Source: Halorarius halobius (GTDB taxonomy: Archaea > Halobacteriota > Halobacteria > Halobacteriales > Haloarculaceae). From it: 64,000 bases of DNA. How positions within the stretch are numbered: the first letter of the stretch is position 1; each line of letters begins with the position of its first letter. A model generated the notes under the pieces. That model was given only the letters and a program-made list of their open reading frames with translations. It had not been told where the DNA came from and did no database searches. Of this stretch, positions 17,922 through 26,781 are shown in pieces. The position numbers and the translations under genes are program-made. The stretch is from assembly GCF_024298865.1 (NCBI RefSeq), contig NZ_CP101162.1:1-64000 (forward strand). Direction: 5' to 3'.

Positions 17922-20900
17922 CATCCAGAAAACAACTTAAACCACTTGACGAGGTAATCACGTTCCCCGACGAGATTCGTGGAGCAATCGACCTTCAACA
18001 CGCCGAAGAAGACCCAGATGATATTCTGGAAAACTTCATCGTCACAGACGAGCTCGAAAAACATCTCGTCAAAATACTCTCTGGAATTCCCGACGATCAA
18101 GGCGGGACATTCTGGCTTCAGGGAGAGTTCGGAAGCGGTAAAAGCCACGTCCTCGCCAGCCTCTACAGTCTCTTCCGGCTACACACCCCAGATGCCTACG
18201 AATATCTTGAACGGGACTCGCTTGTCAGCCTCGGAAAGCCGATTTCGGAGAAAGATGTCCTCGTCATCCCGTTCAGTTTAGCTGGAGGAGGAGACGTACA
18301 AGAAAGCCTGCACAGAAACATCATTGAGCAGACGAAGGATGCATATCTGGAGGCCACTAGCAACGAACTCCCTGTAAGCCGAGATGACCGGCTCATCGAA
18401 GCTTTCGAAGATGCTTCTCTGGATAAGCGAGCGTTCTTCGACTACCTGGAGGAGAAATCTGGCGGTTCATGGGACGAAGAGGCTTGGGAGAACACGGATA
18501 AGGAGATGTTCGTGGGTGCTATTCGCACCTGGCTTCGAGAGGAAAGCATATCTCTCGAAATAGACGAGGACTTTAGAACTTCATTCGAACTGGCCTTAGA
18601 TGAGATCCTTGAGGAGTTCGATCACATCTTCTATATCGTTGACGAGATATCTGAGTTCCTCAATCGACGGGGTGATGAAGCAAAGAACGACGAAGACGTT
18701 CTCTTCTCGCTAGCTGATCTCAAAGACGAGTACCCATTTACCATGGTGATGGCTGCCCAGCAGTCATTAGAGCAGAATGAGAGGGTTACCAGTCAACGTG
18801 GGAAGCTGATTGCCGAGGACCGGCTACACAATCTCACTCTCACCCGGACGAAACGTGAGTTCCAAGAGATCGCTGTCAACCGTGTCATAAAAGAGTGTAA
18901 GAACGAGCGATACGTCGAGGAGTACTACTCTTACTTCGCGGACCGGTTTGACTGGGTAGATGATACCCGGATAGGGGACTTCAAGGAGATCTTCCCGTTC
19001 ACACCGCAAACCCTTGAACTGGCCAACAGAGCAAGCTCCTTCGATAATACCAACAGAACAGGAATCAAAGCACTTCACAGTGCTGTTCAGCATCATGCCA
19101 AGGAGCAAACTCTCATCACGCCCGACTACCTCTTCGATGAGTTCGGCGCTGAATACGGCGACACAACCACTAACTCCCTAAAAACCCACCATCCTCAGCT
19201 CTACTCGAACTACCAGCGAACTGTCGAAGATTATCTGCCCTCCATAGAGGACCAAGAGTTCGCCCACACCGTAATCAAAGTCCTCTTCCTTAATGCGATC
19301 TCCAAGCGAGGCATTACGCCTCATGGTGTGGCAAACTCGCTGATGAGAGAAGTAGTGGAAGATCCTGAAGGAAATGTTATCTACTACGAAGAGGTTCTTG
19401 AGGATCTTACCCAGGTCCCGTACATCGTCAGTAACAACGGTACGTACGAGTTCCAAGTCGAAGAAGAAATCACAATTCAGGAAGACAAGAACCAGAAAAT
19501 CGGAGAGAAGGACAAAGGCGACGCCAGGGACATTTTCGCAGATGTACTAGATGAGTACGGTCTCTTCAAAGACGTCGACCAAGACAAGAGCCTCAGCGTC
19601 ACGTGGACGAAAACGAATATCAAGGTCGATGGGGAGCTTACAATCGCAGATCTGAGCGGGTGGAAAAGCGTCAATACACCTGATGACTTCGAGGACCAAC
19701 GGTTCTGGCTCTACGTCCAGGAACGCCCGAACCCTGATGCTAGAGACGATGTCGAAGATCTCCTCAACACCGCCGACGATGAACGTGTCGTCGCATGGCT
19801 CCCCCGTGATCTGACCGACCGCCAGGTGAACAAACTCCAAGAATACGAAGCACTAACCGAGCTAGTTACTGACTACGAGCGAAGCGATGCTCCCCATGCC
19901 AGCGAAAAACGCGAGATGGCGGCAAGCCAACTGGAAGGTGTTGAGACAGAGCTTCCAAGCATAATCAAGGACTGCTTCCGCCAAGGAAACGCCTTCTCTG
20001 CAGAACTATCGGACATCGACTTCACCTTCCAGCAAAGCCTTGAGAACAACGTTCAAGAAATCGTCCAAGAGCCTCTAAACCGGACTTACAAAGAAAATGA
20101 GCTGACCTTCCCCTCGAACAACGTCTGGGAAGACAAGCAGACGAACAAAATCTTGGAGGGCATCGTCAAATACGGGAAGATAACGACCTCTATGGATTCC
20201 CGGTATGAGAGCGCAGCGAACAACTTTGCCCAGGGCCTCAAGATTACCACCCAGAGGAATCCACAGGAACTCGATCTCTCAGACAATCCGTACACGGACA
20301 AGATCATTGAGCTTCTGAAGGAGGAGACGGAAGATGACGATGACAGTCTTCCTATCCAGCGAATCCACAATAAGCTGCGGACACAGCCAATCGGCCTAAG
20401 CTCCCGAATCATCGCGATCTACGTCCTCTCACTGGTGAAGGAGAGTAAGTTAGAAGCAACCGTGACTGGCAATATCATTGAGGGTGGTGTCGTCTCCAGC
20501 ACCAATATCGAGGATGCCCAGTTCACGAATAACGATCTTGGGAAACAGATAGAGACTATCAGGACACCGACTGCTCCTGATAACTGGACTAATATCGTAA
20601 ATATAGCAGATATCGTTCTATTTGAGGATGTCAGCCGAGAACGCAAACAGGAGAACTACAATGCTGTTTGGACCTCTCTCCAAGACCGTTTCGAGGATCT
20701 AACCGACGACATCGATGACCGAATTGACCGGTATGAACGCCTGATGTCGGAAGTTGAGGAAGATCCCACGCTCACGTCCGATCTTGAAGACCTCAAGACC
20801 GTCATCACCGCCGACTATAATGCAACCAGTGCTGGCGGTAACTTGGAGAAGGTGTACGACACGGTTATCGATACATGCGGAAGTATCGATGACTTCGAAG

Positions 20901-21823
20901 ATGCTGTAGATACCTTCGACTCTCTGTCCGTCTTCCTCAGTGACTATGAAACCATTGTCACCCGAGCTAGCCAGGCTCTCCAAGACTGGCCTGATGACTC
21001 TTTGGACTCGTATGTTCAGAAGGTTCGTGATAACCTTGACTTCCCCAATGTCATCAGAAATGAGGTTGCAGCCGGGAATCTTCAATCTGCTGTCGAGGAG
21101 TTCGAGGATCAGTATACAAAGCGGTACCGCCAAGCCCATCATAACTTCTACGACAAGGTAGAAGAGGTTAATACGGAGATTGAAGCCCGGCTATCCTCGG
21201 GCTCGTTCAAGGCGTTACAAGACCTGAACAAAGCCGACTACAACTTTGCGGATAACGAACTTGCGTCCACTCTACGCCAGCAGTTAGAAGAGTTAGATGT
21301 AGGAAAGCCCTGTAACAAGGAAGTTAGTTCGCAGCTCCAGGGCGTGAATCTGACCTGTAGCTGCGGATTTGAACTGGGAGATACCTTCGAAAAGCCGGAT
21401 ATCAGCAGCTTAGAGCCTGATAGCTACCTTGAAAGGGCGTTGTCGAGTTTACAGGACGTGTTGGAAGAAGCGGAAGAGGACCCCAGTATCGAGGCAGAGT
21501 GGCTAGAAGACTTCCTATCTACAGATGCCTCAGAGGTCGCTAGTATGTCTTCTCATGATCGGTCAGAGCTAGTCGGCCAAATTGACGAGGTTATTGAAGA
21601 GCTCAATACCGCGGTCATCGACATCCACGTGTCTATAGAGATGTTCGATGAGCCAGTTGCTCCAGACGAGCTTGACGGAAAGATCGAGCAACTGCAAGAG
21701 GCTATCCAACGGGAGATCGACAAGAAGAAGCAGTCGGTGTCGGCTGAGAACATCATTGCACGAGTCCATTTGGAGGGGGAGGATTCTGAGAAACAGGTCG
21801 TGAAGCAGGAAGTGAATCAGTGA
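17918..21823 (+). CDS. brxC: BrxC/PglY-like BREX ATPase
   Basis: A 1301-residue ATPase, typical for BrxC/PglY (about 1200). Walker A is at residue ~69 (WLQGEFGSGKSHVLASLY), the GSGKSH form characteristic of BrxC. A Walker B-like strand IFYIVDEISEFLNRRG follows near 240. The long C-terminal half is helical and partly coiled-coil (EEFEDQYTKRYRQAHHNFYD). A CxC-type cysteine cluster lies near residue 1145 (CNKEVSS, then LTCSCGFELG). BrxC is the large ATPase core of BREX, which blocks phage replication. It is coupled to both neighbours by overlapping stop/start codons. Confidence 0.87.
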   Translation: MTSRKQLKPLDEVITFPDEIRGAIDLQHAEEDPDDILENFIVTDELEKHLVKILSGIPDDQGGTFWLQGEFGSGKSHVLASLYSLFRLHTPDAYEYLERDSLVSLGKPISEKDVLVIPFSLAGGGDVQESLHRNIIEQTKDAYLEATSNELPVSRDDRLIEAFEDASLDKRAFFDYLEEKSGGSWDEEAWENTDKEMFVGAIRTWLREESISLEIDEDFRTSFELALDEILEEFDHIFYIVDEISEFLNRRGDEAKNDEDVLFSLADLKDEYPFTMVMAAQQSLEQNERVTSQRGKLIAEDRLHNLTLTRTKREFQEIAVNRVIKECKNERYVEEYYSYFADRFDWVDDTRIGDFKEIFPFTPQTLELANRASSFDNTNRTGIKALHSAVQHHAKEQTLITPDYLFDEFGAEYGDTTTNSLKTHHPQLYSNYQRTVEDYLPSIEDQEFAHTVIKVLFLNAISKRGITPHGVANSLMREVVEDPEGNVIYYEEVLEDLTQVPYIVSNNGTYEFQVEEEITIQEDKNQKIGEKDKGDARDIFADVLDEYGLFKDVDQDKSLSVTWTKTNIKVDGELTIADLSGWKSVNTPDDFEDQRFWLYVQERPNPDARDDVEDLLNTADDERVVAWLPRDLTDRQVNKLQEYEALTELVTDYERSDAPHASEKREMAASQLEGVETELPSIIKDCFRQGNAFSAELSDIDFTFQQSLENNVQEIVQEPLNRTYKENELTFPSNNVWEDKQTNKILEGIVKYGKITTSMDSRYESAANNFAQGLKITTQRNPQELDLSDNPYTDKIIELLKEETEDDDDSLPIQRIHNKLRTQPIGLSSRIIAIYVLSLVKESKLEATVTGNIIEGGVVSSTNIEDAQFTNNDLGKQIETIRTPTAPDNWTNIVNIADIVLFEDVSRERKQENYNAVWTSLQDRFEDLTDDIDDRIDRYERLMSEVEEDPTLTSDLEDLKTVITADYNATSAGGNLEKVYDTVIDTCGSIDDFEDAVDTFDSLSVFLSDYETIVTRASQALQDWPDDSLDSYVQKVRDNLDFPNVIRNEVAAGNLQSAVEEFEDQYTKRYRQAHHNFYDKVEEVNTEIEARLSSGSFKALQDLNKADYNFADNELASTLRQQLEELDVGKPCNKEVSSQLQGVNLTCSCGFELGDTFEKPDISSLEPDSYLERALSSLQDVLEEAEEDPSIEAEWLEDFLSTDASEVASMSSHDRSELVGQIDEVIEELNTAVIDIHVSIEMFDEPVAPDELDGKIEQLQEAIQREIDKKKQSVSAENIIARVHLEGEDSEKQVVKQEVNQ

Positions 21824-21825
21824 AC

Positions 21826-24006
21826 ATGGCTTCAGCTAAGACAGATACATTTCAGGAGTTAGTTACGGGGTTTCTCTCTGATAGGGCCTCTCCTGTTGTC
21901 CTCATCGATGATCAGTATGGTCTGCTGGATGAGCTTGACCATAAGGAGATTGAAACTGAGCACTATGAGTACGGGATAATCACATACGACCGCTACCGCT
22001 ACCTAGATTTTCGAGAGGAATATGAATCCTCACGGGAAACGGGGCAACCAGTAGTCATCGCTCTCTCCACATGGGACAGCGAACAGCTCACAGCAGAGCT
22101 GGGAGATATCCTTGATGAACAGGGTATCTCTGCACCTGTCGAACTTACTCCGACAGATCTTTTGCGTGAAGGAGAGTTTCCGCTGATCCTTGACGCAGTT
22201 GCTAATAACTATCTCTCGGAACAGATAGAGGACTTTATTTCGTTTTGCAAATGGAACGGGATTACTGGACGGTTTGATAGAGAAGAGACCATCGAACTGC
22301 TGTTATACTACGCCTCAGAGGTGGATTTCCGGAACCCAGTTGACATCAATAATCAATATAAGCTGGCTACAGAGAAAGGAATCTTTGAAACATCTGATTT
22401 CGACGATACAGGCCTTAAAATCCCGGTTCAGGACGTTCTTGAGACTGAAGCAAAATCTCGTTTGCCGAAGGTAGCGGAATTTGCTCCAGTTCTATCGACT
22501 GATGAGGAGCGTAGACAATTTGCTAATGCCGTCTGGACTGTCCGGTGCTTGGACTCGCTCGGACAGGACCTTGATTGGGTCGATGCACTACTTGAGTCGC
22601 CACCTGATGAAGACTATAGTGAAATCCTCGACCTTGCCTTAGAACTGGACCCAGACCGTTTCCAAGATCAAATCGATCAGGCAGACAGGGACATCGATAG
22701 AGAAGCCCTTCGGACACGTGCAGAAAACTCCACAACCTCAGAAGCAGTGACCGGATTTCTTCTGTCTACTGCGGCTTCATCAATTTGCTCTCAAACTGTT
22801 GACTCTATAGTAGAAGCACTGGAAGTGGAAACTAGCCACGAGACGGTCCTTAAAGAACTCCAGTCAGCAAATCACGATGTCGATAAGCTGTCCAAGGCAA
22901 TCGACTTCACCAACCGCTTCGCCAGCATCAACGAAGAGATAGACGGTGAGATCTCCGATGCCAACCGCTGGTTGGACATTTTCCAAGACCTCTCCGAACT
23001 AGGTCACATCGTCGACGAGATCGACCGCCAAGAACTGGTTTGGAAGTTCGAAGACCTGTGGCAAAGAGCCGACCAGAGCTTCTGTGATGCAGTCGATGAC
23101 CACTATCTCTCGTGGATCAACGATTCAAATGTCATTCTAAGCTGGGATATCTTGGACGAATACATCTTAGAGGCAGTTGAAGAATACCCCACAGTCTATG
23201 TAATTGTCTTTGACGGTCTACGGTTTGACCATTGGCTAGGTATTAGAGAAACCCTCAACGACACCTTCTCGATAGTTGAAGATCATCCCTACGTCTCGAT
23301 ACTTCCGACTGCAACACCGTACGCCCGCAACACTCTATTGACTGGCAAGTCTCCCAGGGAGCTTGAGCAGGAGTACGGGAAATACCTGTACAATGTAGGG
23401 AATGCGGATGAGGAGGACTGGTTCCGTGATTCGACCGGCCTACACGGAGACGATCTAAAATATCAGAACCCGGCTGGCGTATCCAGCAAAAGGCGGAAAG
23501 CAGAAAGGATCATGAAGTCGGAGGCACGGCTCAAATCGCTCATCTATCACTTCTCAGATAAGCTGACTCACAACTTTGGCGGCCAGTCAAGTATAACCTC
23601 GCAGCTTCAGGGGGACCGATCTTTCCGACAGATTCCAATCCAGTTCTTCAAAGACAACATTGCTCACCAAATTACGCAAATCCCGAATGTAGACCCATCT
23701 GACCAAGGTGCCATCATCCTCATAAGCGATCACGGAGCGACTAGAGCAGATGATGAACGCCGGGTAAGCAACTACGACGCATATAAATCGGGTACGAGAT
23801 ACGCGCGTGGTGGCCCATGGGAGAAACCGAAGGGATGTCACTTAGCGATGGATAGCGCAAGCGAAGAATATCGACTCCCTGAAGAAGATTTCATTTTTGC
23901 TAAACATCGGACTATTCTAACAAATAGCGATGACGATGACCGGTATGTCCATGGTGGAATTAGTCTTCATGAAATGTTGCCTCCTGTAGCGTTATTGACT
24001 TGGTGA
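21826..24006 (+). CDS. pglZ: BREX PglZ phosphatase-domain protein
   Basis: A 726-residue PglZ. The alkaline-phosphatase-superfamily domain is recognised by YVIVFDGLRFDHWLGI near residue 460 (the DGxRxDxW signature), ILPTATPYARNTLLTGKSP near 505 and ILISDHGATRADDERR near 633. The metal-binding Asp and His residues are present, so the domain looks intact. PglZ is the gene common to all BREX subtypes. A GTG at 21820 overlapping the BrxC stop (GTGA) is an alternative start; the ATG at 21826 is used here. This is the last gene of the BREX operon: no BrxHII or BrxL follows. Confidence 0.9.
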   Translation: MASAKTDTFQELVTGFLSDRASPVVLIDDQYGLLDELDHKEIETEHYEYGIITYDRYRYLDFREEYESSRETGQPVVIALSTWDSEQLTAELGDILDEQGISAPVELTPTDLLREGEFPLILDAVANNYLSEQIEDFISFCKWNGITGRFDREETIELLLYYASEVDFRNPVDINNQYKLATEKGIFETSDFDDTGLKIPVQDVLETEAKSRLPKVAEFAPVLSTDEERRQFANAVWTVRCLDSLGQDLDWVDALLESPPDEDYSEILDLALELDPDRFQDQIDQADRDIDREALRTRAENSTTSEAVTGFLLSTAASSICSQTVDSIVEALEVETSHETVLKELQSANHDVDKLSKAIDFTNRFASINEEIDGEISDANRWLDIFQDLSELGHIVDEIDRQELVWKFEDLWQRADQSFCDAVDDHYLSWINDSNVILSWDILDEYILEAVEEYPTVYVIVFDGLRFDHWLGIRETLNDTFSIVEDHPYVSILPTATPYARNTLLTGKSPRELEQEYGKYLYNVGNADEEDWFRDSTGLHGDDLKYQNPAGVSSKRRKAERIMKSEARLKSLIYHFSDKLTHNFGGQSSITSQLQGDRSFRQIPIQFFKDNIAHQITQIPNVDPSDQGAIILISDHGATRADDERRVSNYDAYKSGTRYARGGPWEKPKGCHLAMDSASEEYRLPEEDFIFAKHRTILTNSDDDDRYVHGGISLHEMLPPVALLTW

Positions 24007-24115
24007 GTTCAGGACGCGACCATCCTATCATAACTTGTCAAGTAGATTTCAGTCTCTTTACAAAACAACAATATGGAGCAGTCCTAAAAAATACCAATAA
24101 TCAAAATATCACCCC

Positions 24116-25420
24116 ATGACTGAGCTTATCGAACTCTATGACAGTCTCTCTGTACTCTATGGTTCACTCCCTTCTGGAACGGACTCTGAGTGGAAGTTAG
24201 CCTTGAAATCAGTATTGTACGGTGGTGAATTGTTGGCTGAAGAGGCGTCGTGTTATGGGAAGCAACAGAATGAGCGGAATCGTGGGAAACGGAAAGACTA
24301 CGCACGGCGACATGGGAATGGGGTTCGGGTTACAGAGTTTTCGGCGATCACGGTGGCAGAGCCGCGAGAGGATGATCGCCGATATGTACCCGCGGGTGCG
24401 AGGTTGCCTGTTGCGCCCGAGTCGGGAGAAGTACTTCCAGTACAAGTTTCGTCAGAGGAGGTTGATTGGGCGATCTCGCTGCTGGCGGAGTTTCCAGCTG
24501 AACCGGCCGCTGATCGGCCCGATGATGGTATGGAGGTACTGCTCGACCCCGAGCGGGTTCGCCAGGCAAGAATGAACACGGGACGAGGAGGGATTGACGC
24601 TGAGACGACCGTCCTGTTTGTGAGCGACACGCATCTTGGATACGAAAATCGTGAGAAAACTGGACGTGGAAATACAGTGTCCTGGGTCGGAGAAATCTCC
24701 AGTGAGGAGACGTTCAAGCGAATTACGCAGATTGCGATGGAACGTGGTGTGGACGCAATCGTTCACACCGGCGATATTCTCGATCATGAAGTGAACCAAA
24801 CGACGCTTGATACAACAGAGACGTTCCTGGCGGCGTTGTCTGGCTTGGGGATCCCGGTGCACTGCATTATCGGATCGCATGACCATGATTCGGCGAATCC
24901 TCAGCATCCTGATTCTGTTGACGGGATTGCGTGGCTCAAATCCCAAGAGAGGGAAGGCCACCTTACGGAATTATCGACTAGCCCGACAGCGGTTGCTGGC
25001 GGTCCGGTTGATGCGTACGGAATTCCCGCGGGGAATGTGGGGATCGACGATGTCGGGAAGTTCTACTCGCGGGAGTGGACACCGTCCGATATCGCGTTCA
25101 GGATAGCATCGGCCGGGCCAAACGTGCTGTGTCTGCACGATGGGTTGACGCCGTACCGACGGTACGACGCGGATGTTGATTTGGATCGGTTACTCGCACA
25201 GTCACGCGTCTCGTTTGACTGCGTGCTAATCGGGGATGAGCACCGTCCAAAGAAGCGGGATTTCAAGAATGGGTATACGTTCGAGGCGAATGATGGGACG
25301 CCGGTGTTCTATACGGGGCCAGCGATGCGGATTAGCGAACCGTACCGGGACCACGACGCGTTCGTGACAGAACTAACAGTATCCGCAGACTCTATCGATA
25401 CCAGGCGGCACAAGCTGTGA
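24116..25420 (+). CDS. Mre11/SbcD-like metallophosphoesterase
   Basis: A 434-residue protein. The N-terminal 150 residues are an unrecognised domain. The C-terminal calcineurin-type phosphoesterase domain shows VLFVSDTHLGYENREK near residue 170 (DxH), HTGDILDHEVN near 219 (GD), IIGSHDHDS near 252 (GNHE/D equivalent), LCLHDG near 338 and LIGDEHRP near 372 (GxHxH equivalent, altered to GDEH). The downstream YTGPAMRISEPYRDH resembles the Mre11 capping turn. Mre11-type enzymes nick and resect DNA ends. Its own AT-rich promoter region (24007-24115) separates it from PglZ, and it converges on the McrC gene 8 nt away. A defense role is likely by context but not shown. Confidence 0.75.
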   Translation: MTELIELYDSLSVLYGSLPSGTDSEWKLALKSVLYGGELLAEEASCYGKQQNERNRGKRKDYARRHGNGVRVTEFSAITVAEPREDDRRYVPAGARLPVAPESGEVLPVQVSSEEVDWAISLLAEFPAEPAADRPDDGMEVLLDPERVRQARMNTGRGGIDAETTVLFVSDTHLGYENREKTGRGNTVSWVGEISSEETFKRITQIAMERGVDAIVHTGDILDHEVNQTTLDTTETFLAALSGLGIPVHCIIGSHDHDSANPQHPDSVDGIAWLKSQEREGHLTELSTSPTAVAGGPVDAYGIPAGNVGIDDVGKFYSREWTPSDIAFRIASAGPNVLCLHDGLTPYRRYDADVDLDRLLAQSRVSFDCVLIGDEHRPKKRDFKNGYTFEANDGTPVFYTGPAMRISEPYRDHDAFVTELTVSADSIDTRRHKL

Positions 25421-25428
25421 TCGTATAC

Positions 25429-26781
25429 TCATGTTGGAACGATGGGACCTCTAAGGGAGGAAGGAATCCAATCAGGGTGGTGCTGTATTCCGGTGTCGAA
25501 TAGATTTGTTCCGTTAAGGTGGGTGACTTCGTCGCTCGTGCCTGGTGTAGTTACTCCATTGGTGATGAGAAGGCTAGTGAGGGTGATGTCTGGATTGTCG
25601 ATGAGGTACCCGTTGTTGTTGGCGAATCGCCGGTAGGTGAGGAGCTCCTCGAGACCTTGTTTGAAGGTCTGAGTCGCGTCGGAGTATTTGATTTCACCGA
25701 GGACCACGGAGTCGAGTCTTTCGTCGGATGAGATATCGTAGATCTCGATGATGAAGTCGGGACGGCCACTGTATAGAACTGGGTCGTGTGAGTCGCCTGT
25801 GAGCGATTCGAGAGTGTCACTATAGTCGATGAGGGCGTCGTGATATCGTGCGTACTGTGCGTGTGCCGGACGGTGTGTTGTATCGAGTGGTTCGTGGAAA
25901 CTGAGGCTACCGGTACTGTCGTGGTGGATTTCGATGCGGGTGTCGTCTGATTCGAGGTGCGCGAGTGCGTCGCTTTCTCCGTCGATTGGTTTGAGGACGA
26001 ATCCGGGAGTAAACCGTGTGAGTGTTCGTATAAGGCGGAAGCAGCAGAAGAGTTCGAAGAGAGTCGGTGTGTCTGTCGGGACGACGAGTGTGTCTGCCAG
26101 GAGTTCCGTGATATCTGCGTCGAGCGTGTCGGCTTGAAGACGTTGGAACATATCGTAGAGGTCGTAGGCTTCGGTGTAGAGCGGGAGGCGTGACTGGCGA
26201 GCCGTGGTCATGTCCTGTCCGGAGACGGAGATTGCCGGCCCGTCTTTGATGCGGTTCAGGTGGACGTTCTGTTTGTACAGCCGGTCGAAGCTGGCGAGCT
26301 GGTCATCGGTCCAGAATTCCTGCCGCCAATCGTACTCGACACTCTGGAGTTCGTCTGCAACTGTGCGGTGGATTTGCCACAGGAGACGTTTCAAGACGCG
26401 GTTTTCTGCAATATCGTATTCTGTATAGGGGGTGTTGCAGACGAAGCGGCTACGGTCTGCGTAGCCGGATTCGGAACGGGTCCGGAGTGTAGCGCTCCAG
26501 TTGATCGACCCACGGACTTCCCCTTGCGTATGGATATTTTCACGTTGATGTTCGGTCTTAATGCGTCGAACGCGGTCAGGAAGGGCGCTGATGAAGTCGT
26601 GGACGTCGTCAGCGAGACAGAAATGGATGCGTTTGATACGCTCCCAGTCCTCAATATTGAGGCCTTCGTAATCGAGTGAGCGCGGGAGTGCGTTCGTGTT
26701 CAGCGCGCCGCTTCTCAAGTACGTACCCAGCTCTTCGCTGGTGGCGTTAACGAGTTCCTCTACGGTGAGACTACGCGTCAT
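25429..26781 (-). CDS. mcrC: McrC-like PD-(D/E)XK nuclease subunit
   Basis: A 450-residue McrC/DUF2357-type protein. The N-terminal part contains the family pattern TPYTEYDIAENRVLKRLLW near residue 130. The C-terminal nuclease core is visible as PDFIIEIYD followed by DSVVLGEIKYSDATQ, giving the D...ExK catalytic set. McrC is the endonuclease that McrB brings to modified DNA. The start at 26781 overlaps the McrB stop by 11 nt; the longer frame to 26844 lies inside McrB. Together the two genes form a type IV, modification-dependent restriction system. Confidence 0.82.
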   Translation of the reverse strand: MTRSLTVEELVNATSEELGTYLRSGALNTNALPRSLDYEGLNIEDWERIKRIHFCLADDVHDFISALPDRVRRIKTEHQRENIHTQGEVRGSINWSATLRTRSESGYADRSRFVCNTPYTEYDIAENRVLKRLLWQIHRTVADELQSVEYDWRQEFWTDDQLASFDRLYKQNVHLNRIKDGPAISVSGQDMTTARQSRLPLYTEAYDLYDMFQRLQADTLDADITELLADTLVVPTDTPTLFELFCCFRLIRTLTRFTPGFVLKPIDGESDALAHLESDDTRIEIHHDSTGSLSFHEPLDTTHRPAHAQYARYHDALIDYSDTLESLTGDSHDPVLYSGRPDFIIEIYDISSDERLDSVVLGEIKYSDATQTFKQGLEELLTYRRFANNNGYLIDNPDITLTSLLITNGVTTPGTSDEVTHLNGTNLFDTGIQHHPDWIPSSLRGPIVPT

